A DNA stretch of 64,000 bases. It comes from Xiphias gladius (taxonomy: Eukaryota > Chordata > Actinopteri > Istiophoriformes > Xiphiidae). A model generated the notes under the pieces. The model was not told where the DNA came from and did not search any database. It saw only the letters and a program-made list of their open reading frames with translations. This document shows, in pieces, positions 50,601-62,788 of this stretch; position 1 is the first letter of the stretch; each line of letters starts with the position of its first letter. A program made the translations under genes and the position numbers. Location: assembly GCF_016859285.1 (NCBI RefSeq), contig NC_053408.1, positions 10,921,213-10,985,212 on the forward strand, written 5' to 3'.

Positions 50601-52733
50601 AGGGTTTAGGACCACTCAGCATGGTCTGAAGTCGGCCCTCAGAACAAATATCAACAAGTTAAGTCCTATATCGCTCTAGTGGCCTACTGCAGTAGCTGAA
50701 GCGCTTGCTAGCCTACTGCTAATATAAGCATAAGAGCGTTGCATGAACTCGTAGACACAGACAGGCTCAGACAGACGAGAGCAGGTGGCAGGGCAGAGGA
50801 GAAGAAGGGATGTGGGGCTGTTTTTCCTGACGTATAATTTTAGCCCCCTGAAGCATAAAGTGGGCTCAGCAGAGGGGTTGTCTCGCCTCTGTCACGGACA
50901 CAGAAATAACCTGAGCCGCACTCTCCATTCCACACCGCTGCCGTCACCACGGACTCAGAGCAGCGGTCCACCTCTCTCTCTCTCCTTTTTCCCCCTCGTA
51001 AAGAGGGAACGAGACCTTTTGATCTGACAGTAATGGATACATCTGCTTAGGGTGGGATCTTGAGCTTTCAGAATATATGTAGGTTTATAGGTTAATAGAC
51101 CAGAGTCTCCTGTGAGGTGACCAACAGCTTTGTGTGATTTTTGAGTGAGAAATTGAGAAGCAGAATTGTCCATTTCCAATTTTTGGGGATTTTGAAACAA
51201 TGTGCCCATGCAAAAGTCTTATTGTTCTAGATGAGAAAAATATTGGTATACTATTAAAAAATTTAGATCTGTTTAAATTCAGTTGTAATGCATGCATCAG
51301 CCCCTTTTGAAAAAAACAAAACAACAACCATGATGATCTAAACTAACACAATGCCCACTATGAATAGCCACAGTAACTTCGGTCGTGACCAACCACTGAT
51401 GAATGATCATGTCCCTCGTGGCATAGGCAGTGATTTATGTCAACCTGTCAATAATACACCTTGACTCAGACCGAGGGTGAAACATTTCATCTCATGTTTC
51501 TGCCGCTGTGTTTTTGCGTGTGACATCATCTTACCTCACTGCTCGCCTGGCTTTGCTTCTTTGCATTGATGTTGATGGGGGTCTTGTATACACTTGTGAA
51601 TGAGTTGTTCCTTGGATTGTGTCTGGGGGGGGGGAGATAAAGAAATGGCCATCATTTTAATCACCAATTTTGAGTTTGTGGAAATAAGTGCCGCTGGAAA
51701 AAAAAAGGGATCTATTTACACACCAAAATGGCCCCTAAAGATAGATTTTTGATCGGTTTTTGGGACTATGCTCAAATAATAAATGATATAATCAGGTGTT
51801 ACTGGTGCGTAGTACTTACACAGAGCAGTATGGTCTCTTCTTGTGGCTGACGAAGTTATTGGCAGTGAGAACCATCTTACAGACATCACAGTGAAAACAG
51901 GCTTTGTGCCAGTTCTGACAGAAGAAAATCACATTATTTCAACATCCAAGTTCTCATCTCAAACTTAGGAAACATGACTTCAATCTAGTTTATCATGCCG
52001 GGAAAACAAAATGTTCCAGAAGGGAACAGTCTAACTACAGAAACCAGTCACTGCTCCGTTACAAGGATGCTTTTCATGCTGCAGTAGTTACAATATAGCA
52101 AGTGATAAAACATGTTACATCAGTAGTCTGTCAGTTTTTAACAAACATACGCTCAGATCCATAGCACATTAGAAACCTCAACTAAGGAGGCGTGTAATTT
52201 GACATACGCTTTTTTGGTTTTTCAGCTATAGTTTACTGGCAGATGCTGTATTTCATTACATTCACCTATTTGCACACAAAGCCATGTGTTGCATTTGCTA
52301 CAAAGAAATAGTTAAACAGTCGCTTAAATATTGGCACATTTAGGTTGTTTGCATTCTTCTGTGGTAAATCTCAAGTAACTGAGCCAGACTATTATTTTAA
52401 AACATATCCAAATGCCTTCCACCTTCCCAATTTTACTCTTTGACAAATGTGTTTTATAAGAGGTTGATTAAATATATTAAATAAATAAACTAGTGCCTCC
52501 CCTCTCTGCAGTTTGTACCATACTTTTACATGAGTTCTGACTTTCCTGTTACTGTTACCTTAAAGTTACTATTACTTTTGGTTAAAGTATTTCAGAATAG
52601 ATATTTAATACTAAATTACTCACTCCAACATCTCTACAAACTCGTACTCGCAATCTTTCAGTGTTACCTGGTCAATGCAGTTGATCTTCTCAGCTGGGTA
52701 GACCACGAACCCACACCTGGCACAGGACTGCAT
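32101..52733 (-). CDS. nrap: Nebulin-related anchoring protein, complete coding model of 43 exons
   Basis: NRAP is an actin-binding scaffold of striated muscle that acts in myofibril assembly and at myotendinous junctions and intercalated discs. The model starts at ATG 52733 and ends at TAG 32101-32103. All 43 exons join to 5,421 nt (1,806 residues, human about 1,730). Domain order: LIM (1-55), linker, simple nebulin modules, five super-repeats of seven modules, Q/S-rich tail. Modules carry the family marks: Lys-Tyr near the start, Ser-Asp (SD) at exon ends, and one SDLNWMKGVGW-type motif per super-repeat. Nearly all exons are phase 0 and encode one 33-36-residue module. Introns above 300 bp (38957-40558, 42245-43468, 46228-47098, 49973-51534, 51915-52667 and others) show nothing else. 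The gene is head-to-head with casp7, as in human. Exon coordinates follow in the block entries. Confidence 0.95.
32347..32373 (-). repeat. nrap: (CAG)9 coding repeat in the nrap last exon
   Basis: Nine pure CAG codons on the minus strand, encoding Gln9 just after His-His-Gln-Gln-Gln-Met-Glu. Pure CAG tracts are prone to length polymorphism. Confidence 0.95.
33429..44545 (-). CDS. nrap: nrap exons 18-41: nebulin super-repeats
   Basis: Exons 44438-44545, 44081-44278, 43868-43972, 43663-43761, 43469-43573, 42137-42244, 41759-41916, 40789-40942, 40559-40663, 38858-38956, 38506-38610, 38273-38380, 37845-37958, 37555-37752, 37289-37393, 36923-37021, 36628-36732, 36386-36493, 35717-36028, 35526-35630, 34658-34756, 34402-34506, 34187-34294, 33429-33740. 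From 43972 onward they form four super-repeats of 105 + 99 + 105 + 108 + 312 nt, exactly 243 codons each. The preceding one, begun in the previous block, totals 723 nt. Each opens with an SDLNWMKGVGW-like motif (variants SDLNYLRGAAW, SDLTFMRGVAW). The 312-nt part is one exon twice, split 114+198 once and split 158+154 (phase 2) once. Confidence 0.93.
36758..36780. repeat. (ATC)n trinucleotide repeat
   Basis: About seven ATC units in an nrap intron. Confidence 0.9.
39172..39220. repeat. Imperfect GATA/CATA tetranucleotide repeat
   Basis: Mixed TAGA and CATA units in the largest nrap intron, 38957-40558. The rest of that intron holds nothing recognised. Confidence 0.75.
44688..49260 (-). CDS. 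nrap: nrap exons 5-17: N-terminal nebulin modules and start of super-repeat 1
   Basis: Exons 49153-49260, 48831-48938, 48624-48728, 48358-48465, 48151-48258, 47589-47696, 47099-47215, 46123-46227, 45920-46027, 45432-45536, 45191-45289, 44938-45042, 44688-44795; all phase 0. Three modules (48831, 48358 and 47589 exons) share EYEQ..GKGSFPA..TPGY and alternate with unrelated modules, which suggests internal duplication. The exon at 45432-45536 is a degenerate relative (GEYNYPATLTPGY) and ends LKD instead of the usual ASD. The last four exons (105, 99, 105, 108 nt) already follow the super-repeat length pattern. Confidence 0.92.
49868..52733 (-). CDS. nrap: nrap exons 1-4: LIM domain and linker
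   Basis: Exons 52668-52733, 51820-51914, 51535-51622, 49868-49972. The LIM domain spans residues 1-55 with zinc ligands Cys4, Cys7, His25, Cys28, Cys31, Cys34, Cys52 and His55, following the C-x2-C-x17-H-x2-C-x2-C-x2-C-x17-C-x2-H pattern. Only one LIM is present, as expected for NRAP and the LASP group. The next residues, NPRNNSFTSVYKTPININ, match the conserved NRAP linker. No upstream coding exon is possible in frame without a new acceptor, so the ATG at 52733 is taken as the start. A non-coding 5' exon may exist further up. Confidence 0.93.
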
Positions 52734-53424
52734 GGTGAACGCTTGTCGTTTTCCCCCCCAAAAAAAAACCTTCAGAAAAAAATATCAGAAGAAAGGAACT
52801 AGTGTGAAAGGTAGGCCAAAAACAAAGAGTCAGGTCAGGCAAGCAGGAAGGCAATCAGGAGTTTAAGTGGAGGGCAGTGGACTGGCAGTGACTCCCAGAC
52901 AGTCTTGATAGTGCGTCTCTGATGGTGGTAAACTTAGCTCTGTGACTGTGAAACTCTGAAACCGTCTCTTACTTGACACCATGTCCCATGATGGACCAAC
53001 CCCTTTCCATGCCCCATGCTAGAAGACTGGTTGAGCCAAGCTGTCTGTCTGCAGGATGAGAAAGAGACAGAGAGTGAAAAAAGAGTTCAGATGTCACTCT
53101 ATATGTGTAATGGTCCTGAGTTGGACGGCTGGTTCAACTTTGGGCATTTTGCTATGACACTGAGAAATAAGAGTGTAATAGATAGATAGATAGCACAATG
53201 ATATCAGAATCAGTCATATCGTATCAGGTTAAATCAAATTTATTAATTTATTGTTGACATATACGATGAATTTAACTGAGCTCTCAGCAGCTACCTACAT
53301 AAAGTACCCAGAACAACTACACGGGGAGAAATATGGACAAATTATTTGAACATACAGGGTTGTATCGTAACTTTTCACAGTATATCCATGTTATTGCACA
53401 ATGTAAACTATAATATTCACTCAA

Positions 53425-53875
53425 TTGCCAGTTTATTAGGTACCCATAGCTAACAGTAATGCAGTCTAATACAACAGCCCTATGGTAAATCCTACCTTCA
53501 TGGAAGTTATAATGTTCAGTTTTTGTTGAAACTGTTTCATAGAGGTGTTTATTCAGCTGTATGATCATTTTTTGGGAGGCTGTAAGTCGTGGCTGTAAGT
53601 TCGTTTAGTGATGAGCTGTATTGCATTGCTGTCATTTAGCCTACCTTCCCTGTCATAAATGGGGTGGACCAAATAATAGAAATCCCTGTTATTATAACAT
53701 GATACAGCTCTACAGCACAGCTCCATAATGAGCATAGGTTTGAATCAACACCTCTCGAAAACAGTTCCACCAATGACTGAACATCGAAACCTTTGTAAAG
53801 ACAGGGTTTATTGCAGGACTGTTGTATTAGACTGTGTTTTTTTTTAGCTTGGTGTGCCTGATGAACTGGCAGCGA
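53425..53875. mobile_element. Long imperfect inverted-repeat (MITE-like) element
   Basis: The left arm from 53425 (TTGCCAGTTTATTAGGTACC, then GCAGTCTAATACAACAG, GTTCAGT, AGAGGTGTT) reappears reverse-complemented from 53875 back to about 53740. Each arm is about 130 bp and is interrupted by mismatches. The CCAGTTTATTAGGTAC terminus recurs in many fish genomes as I remember it. No coding capacity is present. Confidence 0.75.
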
Positions 53876-54689
53876 AGTGTACACAGTATAATTTTTCAAC
53901 ATGATTTGGGAAGGCTATTGCATCATGGCAAATATCCCCTAAAAGACATTTCTGTCTGACTTTTGAGAGACTTTGCGTGTGCACATCGTGGTCGTTGGCC
54001 AGCAGTGAGTGCACGATGACTATCCACTGGTTTGGTGTGTTTCTTTGCTCTCTTTTGATGAGTTATGATGTCCCGTTGCTATTCCAACGGACCAGCGGTT
54101 TTAATATAGAATATAGCTTTACCGCTGTCTAGTCCATCCTTCAAAACATCAGGACTCGCGCATTCGTTTAGTGAACTATGCAGGACGCAAAAAGTTAAAT
54201 TCACCTCTATTTATTAAAATACAGCCGTGTCTTAAAGATTGAGGTTGCTTACAGAGCTCTGGACCAGACTATGCATCCCTGACAAGCATACAGCATTCAC
54301 ATCAGTTCACGAAGTCTGAGTGACTATTCTCTCCCTGGTCCAGCAGATATTAGGTTTAAACAAAGTAAATAACATTGTCGGCATGGTCATCTTCTTATTG
54401 GCTGAGACCTCCGTCACTCCTCAGGTATGTGCCTCCATTTAACGACTTATCTGTAAGAAAAAGAGGTAGAAAAGGACAAGACACTACACAGCACCCCAGG
54501 GCAGTTTCTCAAACTGTCATGAAGCCTCCATATAAGGGGTTGTTTGTCACATATAGACAACCATATATCTTTGGGGGCATTCTTTGCAGAATAACACCTC
54601 TGTTTAGTACCAGCACCTGAGTGTAATAAGCACCACAAGCCACTTTCTTTTAGTCTCATAACAAGATAATATATAAAAACACATAAAAA

Positions 54690-55000
54690 TAACCCTTTGT
54701 ACACGACCGACCGCGTGCCTGCTCTCCGCAGCGTCAACGTGAACGTCAAACCTGGCATACCTGATGGGCGCGGGACTCTGACGTCGTTACGCGCCACAGA
54801 AACCGGGAAGCGAACTAACTTTCGCTTTCTCAACCGAGTCTTCTGGGGAACAGAAAGTCAGCGAAAACTGTGGACAAAGAAAACGGCGACCCACAGCCCA
54901 CCTTTGCGCAACAGTCTCTCTGACATCGTGTAATACACGAATAATAGAGTGTAAGTTCACCCCAACGTGGCCGTTGAAAGTTGGTGTGATTTAAGGCCAG
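54690..55000 (+). promoter_or_regulatory. casp7: CpG-rich putative casp7 promoter / first exon region
   Basis: CpG density rises clearly against an AT-rich background. GGGCGCGGGA (E2F-like) and TGACGTCG (CRE-like, about 54780) sit close together, and a good GTAAGT donor lies at 54951. No TATA box is evident. Placement is approximate. Confidence 0.4.
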
Positions 55001-55320
55001 CGAGTCTCGGCATTACTTGCGTTTCCAGCTAATCGGACAGCCAGCTAGCAAGTGGGGTTTAAGTAATAACGTCAGTTTACTACGCTGGCGAATAAACTGG
55101 CAGCGTAATGTAGTGGTGACTTAGCCAGATAATAGTTTGTCATGATTTTAAACCGTTTGAACAACCGCCCGAGCAGTGTTGACGTGAGCAGTGAGAGACG
55201 GGGAATAAGGGACGTAAAGCAAAGTTAGCGTTAAAATGATGTAAGCCTTAGCACTGTGGCTTTTTTTTTTTCAAACAGTGTAAACTGTAAGCTAAAGTCC
55301 GATACGTGTGGTAAATGCAG

Positions 55321-58300
55321 ATGGCTGGAGAACCTGCTGAGAGGACCGATCTTGGAGGTGATGTGGAGGAAGGGAAGCTGACGGGAGACGAAACGGACGC
55401 CAAACCTGACCGCAGAGGGAGATTTCTGCTGTTCGGCAGGTGACTTTCTTCTCAGCTTATCTACTGTATCCACAGGGGGTGACCCATACATCCGTGAGGG
55501 AAGCTCGCATACTTTGGGCTTTATGCAATTTAATTTAGGCTTTTATGCAATTTAATTCACTTAAATTCACTTTAGTAGACCTTGTATATGAATATGCATG
55601 TTTTACTCTTGCGTGCACTTTCATTATCAGTCCCTCTGTAGTTACTGTATGGGAATTGTGTTATTTCAATAGCACAACAAGATAAGGGTGCTCTTTCAAA
55701 CTGTCCGCTGTGGCCTAATGTGTGTCTGTTTTGGTTGGGGAAAATTTTTGTATTAAATCTTTCCATCTGTTGTAATTTCATTTGTGTGGTACTAAGAAGG
55801 TCGTGTATCACCAGATATGCACGACTCGACTGTTTTGCAGCTGCAATCCTGTTCTCCTTTCTTCAGAGTGGGGTTGTCTATTAAATTTCTTTCTACATTG
55901 TTCTGATTTTTTTTTTTTTTTAACATAAACCTTTCCTTCTGTATGAACTGTCTTCAATGGCCGGGTCGCTTTGCAATTTTTGTTGTTTGTCTTTTTGTTC
56001 CCCTTTTCACGCCTGGTACGGTTCTAGTGCAGTTCACTGTTATATTCTCCAGTTTAGAAGAAACAGAGTGAACTGTGCTTTGTTTTAAAAGCAAATTGGC
56101 GTATATTTCTCAGATTATAATTGCACCATTTCTTAAGTGATGGCTGTCAAATTATTGCAATATGGGAAGGGATGACAAACTTGACACAACTGTGAAGTAA
56201 GATCACCAATTCTGTACAATGGTTCCGCTTAGCCTGATCTAATAAAAACTTTAAAAAATATGAACTATATACACCTGGTTTGACACAGTAATCTAGTTTT
56301 GGATAGTCTAATTAGTATGATGGGGCAAGGAACGTGAACACAAACCTAAACTCAATTTTGGGACTGTGTTCAGTCCTCAAGTGTCTGCTCAAAATTAGAC
56401 TGTACTACTGCAGGGTCTAAAACAGTGAAGTATGATATAGAGTGGGGTCCCTTTTTCATTGTCTTGGTGTCTGAAGTTGTTTTGTAAAGGTTTATGCATC
56501 ACTGACTGGCATGAGGAGTAGCCTGTTTATTCCAGTCTGACTCACAAGGTGGCACTGTGAACCTTTGCGGGGGAAGAACATCTGTCACTCATGTTTCTCC
56601 CAGAAACTGATAATCGAACACAAAGACTGTGTCCTCTATCTGACATTCAGATTTTTACCCAAAACTGTCAGGATAACAATTGTGAATATTTATTTAAAAA
56701 GAAAAAAACAAAACAAAACATAAAATAACAAAAAGAGACATCTCAGATTTTAGATTTATACTGATGAAAGTGCGTTTTTAATGAAATTGTTTTTAAAAAA
56801 ATGTAATAGTATATTACAAAATTAGCACACATTCAGTGTTCAAACTATATTCCTAATCTACTGAGTGGTATGTATTTGGCATAGTCACTTAGTCATGGCT
56901 ACTTTTTAACAAACATGGGCGCTATATTTACAAGTATTACATAAAACTAATGTACTAAAGTACCAGGATGTGTTTCTCTTTCTTTGGAAGGGGGACATGA
57001 CCAACCAGTAGATCAACTTGTGATACCTCTTAAGTCATGCCTGTCATGCTATGTCATCTGTGAGGAATTGTGTGTAATATCTTAAAGACAATGGTGATAA
57101 TCATCGGTATTTCTTTAAATGGTTCGATTCAGGGCAAATCTTGCTTTAAGTAAGACAGAAATTGTTGATCACAAAGTCTCTTTGGTTAGTTGTAGTTCAG
57201 TGAGGTGGCGATTTTCTCAGGAATTTTTTTTTGGTTGTACCGCTTCTTGTCCATCTAGTGTGAAGTTTGAAGTAGTTAGGCACTCACAGTATGTACGTCT
57301 GTACAGGTGGATTCTGTGCCTGTCAGCAGAGGAGCAACTTGTTGCCCTGTCTGACCTCAGCAGGGAGCGAGGTGCAGGGGCCATGTGTGAATAGGCCTTT
57401 AGAAAGCGCTGGTGTGGTGGCGAGGCTGCTGACTCAGGGGGCTCACAGTGCGCCGCCCCTGTCCTCAGCACCCGCTGGCCCAGTCAGGTCTCCATCCAGT
57501 ACAGAGAGCATGTCAGTATCCTAGCACACAGCCAAAAATTAAGCTGCCAGGTCTGGAGAAACATACTCTTTTGGGGGAAAAAAAGAAACGAGACAAAACC
57601 AACGCATTTCAGATGCAGAGTGGCGTAGCGCTTAATGACCAGCCCAGGTAAGACCGACAGAACCGCCTCATATTCCTCTTCACCATCCTCCTACCTGCTG
57701 CTCTTTCTGCCATGCCCAGCCCACAGCAAAACAGAGTTGCAGCTCTTTGCCCACCCTCGCGCAATTGTTTGGCACAGTATGGTGGCACAATTTGGAGGTG
57801 GGAGGGGGGCTTCAAAAAGTTCTGGATCACATGTTTATTAGAATATGGCTGTGCTGCCTGTGAGTGTATGTGCATGAGACTGTTGGTCCACATTGCTGTG
57901 TATTGTTCCCATGCTTGAGTAACCTGATGACTAGGCTCTTCTGGAACAAGCCTGGATTTTGTGAGCCCCTAGTGGGCCACTGTTGGCTTAGCTATCTGGA
58001 TGGATCTTTTAAAGAATGGAAATATGACAGGTCTGTGTGAATTGCCACTCGTGGAAGATTTCCTGTCGCTCAATCTACATTGATGTGGTTATGATTTTTT
58101 AAAAATCTGCGCTAAGAAAAAATGTTCTAGTTTCTTCTTTAACCCGACGGTGGATCACTGCAACCAAATTTGGCCGTGACATTAATGCCTTATTTGAAAA
58201 TGTATGTACTCTTTGGTTTCTGAGTAAGTGGTTCAGTGTTTTCATTTTCATGTGAGTTTTACTTGTATTGGAAGGACATTTACTTATGCCGAAGTAACTA

Positions 58301-58585
58301 TCGTGTAGCAACATTTCAACTTAAAAAACACAGTCACGCTGTGTAAGAGTCAAGAATATTTTCTAGAAAACGTTTGGCTCACAAGATGCTACCATGTACA
58401 GTAAGAGACAACATTATGAAATTTTTAACTGAGCTTATGGACCTAATTAAAGATGAGCATTTTTTTTTCTAACTTTTAGCATCTAAGACGTTATGTTTGG
58501 TTGATTAATTTTTTGAAATTTAAAGGCCAGTGCATTTTTTTATTATCACATTCATGGTTATTATTATTCCTATTTCTATTCTAAT

Positions 58586-58627
<42 letters not shown>

Positions 58628-61600
58628 TAGTTTGTTTGGTAAGGTCTAAAAGACAGTAATGTCTTTGTTTAGGAAATATTATGGATGTGATCTGTTATAT
58701 TCTATACATTTACTTTATATCCACATTTTTAAAGTGTAGCTGAGTGTTACTGCTCAAAAGTAAACAATATTGGAGTACTGTAGTGTTAAATTTTGATTTT
58801 TAATAATGCTGCCGTGGAAGTGATAACTTTCCTTAATATTTTGTTTCTCTCTGACTCCACTAGTAAGAAGAATAAGGATGGCCAGACGCGGGAGCAGGAC
58901 TACTCTTCTGAAAGCCATTACAGAATTGTTTCACCAACATTCCAGTATAAGATGAGCCACCAGCGAGTGGGCAAGTGCATCATCATCAACAACAAAAACT
59001 TTGATGAAAAGACAGGTACGGCATCTTGTTTCAAACACATTGTACACCGATCCAAATATTGATCAATATTATTGCATAAAGAGTGTGTATTCTATGCAAA
59101 TTGTTTGACAGGGATGAATGTACGCAATGGCACGGACCGAGACGCAGGTGAGCTGTTCAAGTGCTTCAAGAGCCTTGGCTTCGACGTCTTCATCTACAAT
59201 GATCAGACATGTGAGAAGATGGAGCGTCTTCTCAGAGAAGGTGAGTAGTAAAGTCCTCTGTCATTCAGTGTTGGAGCTCAAGCTTTATTTCACCCTCGCC
59301 TTGTTCTCCCAAACTGGACAAAGTGTATAACAAACATGGTTCCCACACTCACAGGAAATGTGGTGAGGTAATTTGAAATTTGTCTGTATACAGCACCTTT
59401 GAAAAATGTTTAAAAAAAAAAAAGATTGTTCCTTCATAGTGTCAGTCTCACTGTAGTTGATGGCAGATTTAGTAACCTTGAACGTAATGATGGCCCGCTG
59501 TAAAAATGCCTTTATTACTGCACATAAACATATTGAGCTAAGTTTTCTCAGGCTCAACATGGGCAAGCTGCTCACCTTAATTATGTAGTGATTGCTGGGA
59601 ATTTGAACTGCACCCAAATTGCAGTTATCCTCTGTAGCTCTAGCTGATGTTCAGACCTCAATTAATCACTTTAATGTTGACATAAGGACATCTTTACTGC
59701 AACCCGTTGGTAAACACCACTGTGGTTACATAATTTTTAGTGGAGGGGTCCTGGAAGCACAGATATTTTTTTACTTAGCCAACGAAGACACAGGATAGAT
59801 TGTTTTAGATACCAGCTTTGTTTACAGCTCTACCAGATTCATTCGTTTTGATATACACACAGTCCAATGCTCTTAGATGAACATTGGTGCTTTTACATGC
59901 ATTGTTATCGACATGACCAAGATCGCATTCAAGACTGTTCATCTTAATGAATGTTGTATTTTTTTCTTAAAAACACCAGGTCTGACAGCAGGTGGTGCCG
60001 CTGTAAAAGTTATTGCATAAATGCTAGGGATTAGCTTGGCTCTGGCCTTAATTTGTGAAGACAGTTGAGAGGTTGCCTCTCATGTCATATGCCTATAGAA
60101 ACTACAGTGAACCTTTTGTTTGATGTGATATGATATTTAAATGGCTGCGATTCTTAAGAATCTGCACAGTTTTTCACCAGCAGTTGGCCAGTCGGTCTTT
60201 CTATCTGTCAGTCCGTCCAGCAACTTGGCTCGATATAAGATACCCTGATGGCAACAACTGGACAGTTGCAATTACATGTGGTATTGACAATATTGAGTCC
60301 TGGGCGAATGCAACCTTATGATTTTGTCTTGCCTTACAATCAGTTCAAAATATTCTCTCTATCAACTTTTTGTTCCATGACACAGTGTCTTGAAAATAAA
60401 TGGCTGGATTTACATTACATTATTGTATATACTCACGGTGCCCATTGGACGAATCCTAATGATTTCTGTTACATGTAACCTTTTTTCTAGTGTCAACAAA
60501 GTGTCTAGTGTCTAACAGAAATCGTAATTAATTTAAATCTACACATTAATGCCCCTCTGAGGATAAACACATGACATTTTGTACAATCCAATTTGCGTAA
60601 AACGCTTTTAAAGTATTTGACATCAATATAAATGTAAAAGGCGAATGGATAACGAATTTCAAACGAGGCCGTTATGTTACTGAGATTACACACTAATTAA
60701 GAGAGGTTTAATGAGGCCCGAGCCGAGCTAAGAGTTGAGTATTTGTTTGTGTGTGTATGGGTCAGCCTCGGAGGAAGACCATAGTGACAGCTCGTGTTTC
60801 GCCTGTATCCTGCTAAGCCACGGTGAGGAGGGCATGATCTACGGCACAGATGGAGCCATGCCCATCAAGACCATGACCTCGCTGTTCAGGGGGGACATGT
60901 GCAAAAGCTTAGTTGGAAAGCCAAAACTCTTCTTCATCCAGGTACGCAGTTCTGAAGACTTTCATTTATAAATGACATTGTGATATAAAAAAAAATTATA
61001 AAAAAAACATATTGTAATTATGTAACAATAATGTTACAGTTGGTGACAACTAATAGATTTATGTGTTAAGTCAACAGCTTTTGACCCAAATGGTCAACCT
61101 AGGGCTTCAATGACAGAAACATTTAACTTTAGCAGGTTTTTTTGTTGAGAAGACAGATTTGAATGGGTTTCAGTAGCTCCCCATGGACACATAATGGTTA
61201 CTGTGTAAATCTTTTGCCCATTCTAGCTTTTAAAAACAGTTAATGTTTTAATTGCTTCACCAGGTCATCGTTGAGAAAGCTACTCAGGATCACAATGAAA
61301 TGTCATTTCATTTACTTCACCAGGCTTGTCGGGGTTCCGAATTTGATGATGGTATACAGACTGATTCGGGTCCGCCAAACGACACCCTGGAGACGGATGC
61401 TAATCCAAGACATAAGATCCCTGTAGAGGCAGATTTCCTCTTTGCCTACTCCACTGTGCCAGGTAAAGCATTGTTTTGAAGTGAAGTCTCTTTTTAAAGT
61501 ACATGTTTTTTATTGCCAAACACATAAATGGTTGAAGTGAAAGTGTTTTGTGTATCTATAACATACCTGTGCTGGGTGCATCAGTGAGCAAACACCTAGG

Positions 61601-61865
61601 AGCGCAGTTTCAGTGCTGACTCAAGTTGATTTTTCCAGGGTATTACTCATGGAGGAACCCTGGACGTGGTTCCTGGTTTGTCCAGGCACTCTGCAACGTC
61701 CTCAACGAGTTTGGCAAGCAGCTGGAGATAATGCAGATCCTGACACGGGTCAACTACATGGTGGCCACCAGCTTTGAGTCCTGGTCTGAAGACCCACGTT
61801 TCAGTGAGAAGAAGCAGATTCCCTGTGTGGTCTCTATGCTGACGAAAGAACTGTATTTCAACTGA
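55321..61865 (+). CDS. casp7: Caspase-7, executioner cysteine protease
   Basis: Executioner caspase that is cleaved and activated by initiator caspases and cuts proteins after DEVD-type sites. Exons: 55321-55439, 58864-59015, 59112-59240, 60766-60941, 61324-61462, 61639-61865. They join to 313 residues (human 303). Likely prodomain cleavage after Asp26 (DETD, then AKPD as in human). A basic KKNK patch at 41-44 stands where human has the KKKK exosite. Catalytic His152 (LLSHGEE) and Cys194 in QACRG are intact. Large/small subunit cleavage is probably after Asp206 (IQTD). The small subunit ends MLTKELYFN. The QACRG pentapeptide is split by the 61323 intron (Gln in exon 4). Distinguished from caspase-3 by the DAKPD prodomain and linker [10 protein letters not shown]. 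Catalytic residues and the exon count agree with a functional gene. Confidence 0.96.
55440..58863 (+). other. casp7: casp7 intron 1 (3.4 kb)
   Basis: Contains T- and A-rich tracts and an AT dinucleotide run near its end. Several short open frames at 57119-57918 have no family resemblance or splice support. Nothing else is recognised. Confidence 0.75.
58593..58619. repeat. (TA)n microsatellite
   Basis: About 13 TA units followed by a T tract, inside casp7 intron 1. Confidence 0.93.
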
Positions 61866-61899
61866 CCGCCAACCTAACTTACTGTACTGTATGACATCA

Positions 61900-61938
61900 C
61901 TGACTGACTGACTGATTGACTGACTGACAGACTGACTG
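61900..61938. repeat. (TGAC)n repeat in the casp7 3' UTR
   Basis: About nine TGAC units with two interruptions, starting 35 bp after the stop codon. Confidence 0.85.
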
Positions 61939-62763
61939 TTTCAGGTACCGGCTAAGCGGTCAAAGCATTCAGGGATGATTCAGGCCCAGCAGGACACTGC
62001 TCATTTGGAGCACATATTAACATTTTGCATGTGTAGTTGGGCCCGAAAACCAGCACTCCGTGAAGAAAAAAAAAAAAAAAATTTACAGTGGCACTCCGCG
62101 TTCATGTGTTGATGGTGAAATTTATTCCTCTTCAGGTTTTTCTTCAGAATAATGGCGTCACATTTGATCTGATCTTTGTCGACAGGCATTGTGAAATATC
62201 CATGTTATTCTACCAGCCCGGAAAATTTGCTGCCAGTTTTTGTGGGTTTGGGGAATCATATCTAAATATGTGTCTCTCCATTTTCCAGCATTTGCAATAG
62301 ATGTTGACACGGACTCTACCTACTGGGCAAGGGCAAGCAAGGACAGGAAAAAGTTGGCACTATCATTTACTGCATGGAATCAGCTTCTGAATAACTGAAA
62401 TAACTGGCATTTGGTGTTCTGAGAGTAGTCTCTCAAGAAACTGATCATAAACCTGTCTAATGCAGTCCATTGCATCTGTAGAGTGTATAATACTCTATTA
62501 CTATTACACAGTAAAGTATATTGGAAACCAGGTGAGAGTTGAATGTTTTTAAAGCCTTAATTAATTAATCTTATCCTTTTTATATTTATATAATATGATT
62601 TTTCGAAACTAGTCTAAGTGAAGCTTCTTTTGAGATGCACCAATAAGTCTATAGAAATTTCAACTAGGGATTAGAATAGAGTGATTACAGACCCTTTGAT
62701 TGATATATGAGAGATGAGGGACCTGCCTTGATTACAAACCTGGTCCACCGAATTGTTAAAGCC

Positions 62764-62788
62764 AAAAAAAAAAAAAAAAAAAAAAAAA
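62764..62788. repeat. A25 homopolymer
   Basis: Run of 25 A. No retroposed gene sequence can be recognised upstream of it. Confidence 0.9.

Larger units (their letters stand above)
52734..55320. other. Head-to-head nrap / casp7 intergenic region
   Basis: 2.6 kb between the two start codons. It contains the nrap upstream region, the palindromic element at 53425-53875, and a CpG-rich casp7 promoter part. A non-coding casp7 first exon could end at 54950 (gtaagt donor) and join at 55279 after a T-rich tract ending CAAACAG. This is inferred from splice signals only. The divergent order is the same as in human. Confidence 0.6.

Noticed and set aside
60130..60478. Open frames in casp7 intron 3
   Set aside because: No splice support, and the flanking exons already join in phase without them.
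61252..61323. Caspase frame extending upstream of the QACRG exon
   Set aside because: The bases before 61324 are intronic. The previous exon ends with Phe-Phe-Ile-Gln and joins exactly at CACCAG/GCT.
62756..62788. A25 tract as the end of a processed pseudogene or retrogene
   Set aside because: No coding remnant or target-site duplication is visible upstream.
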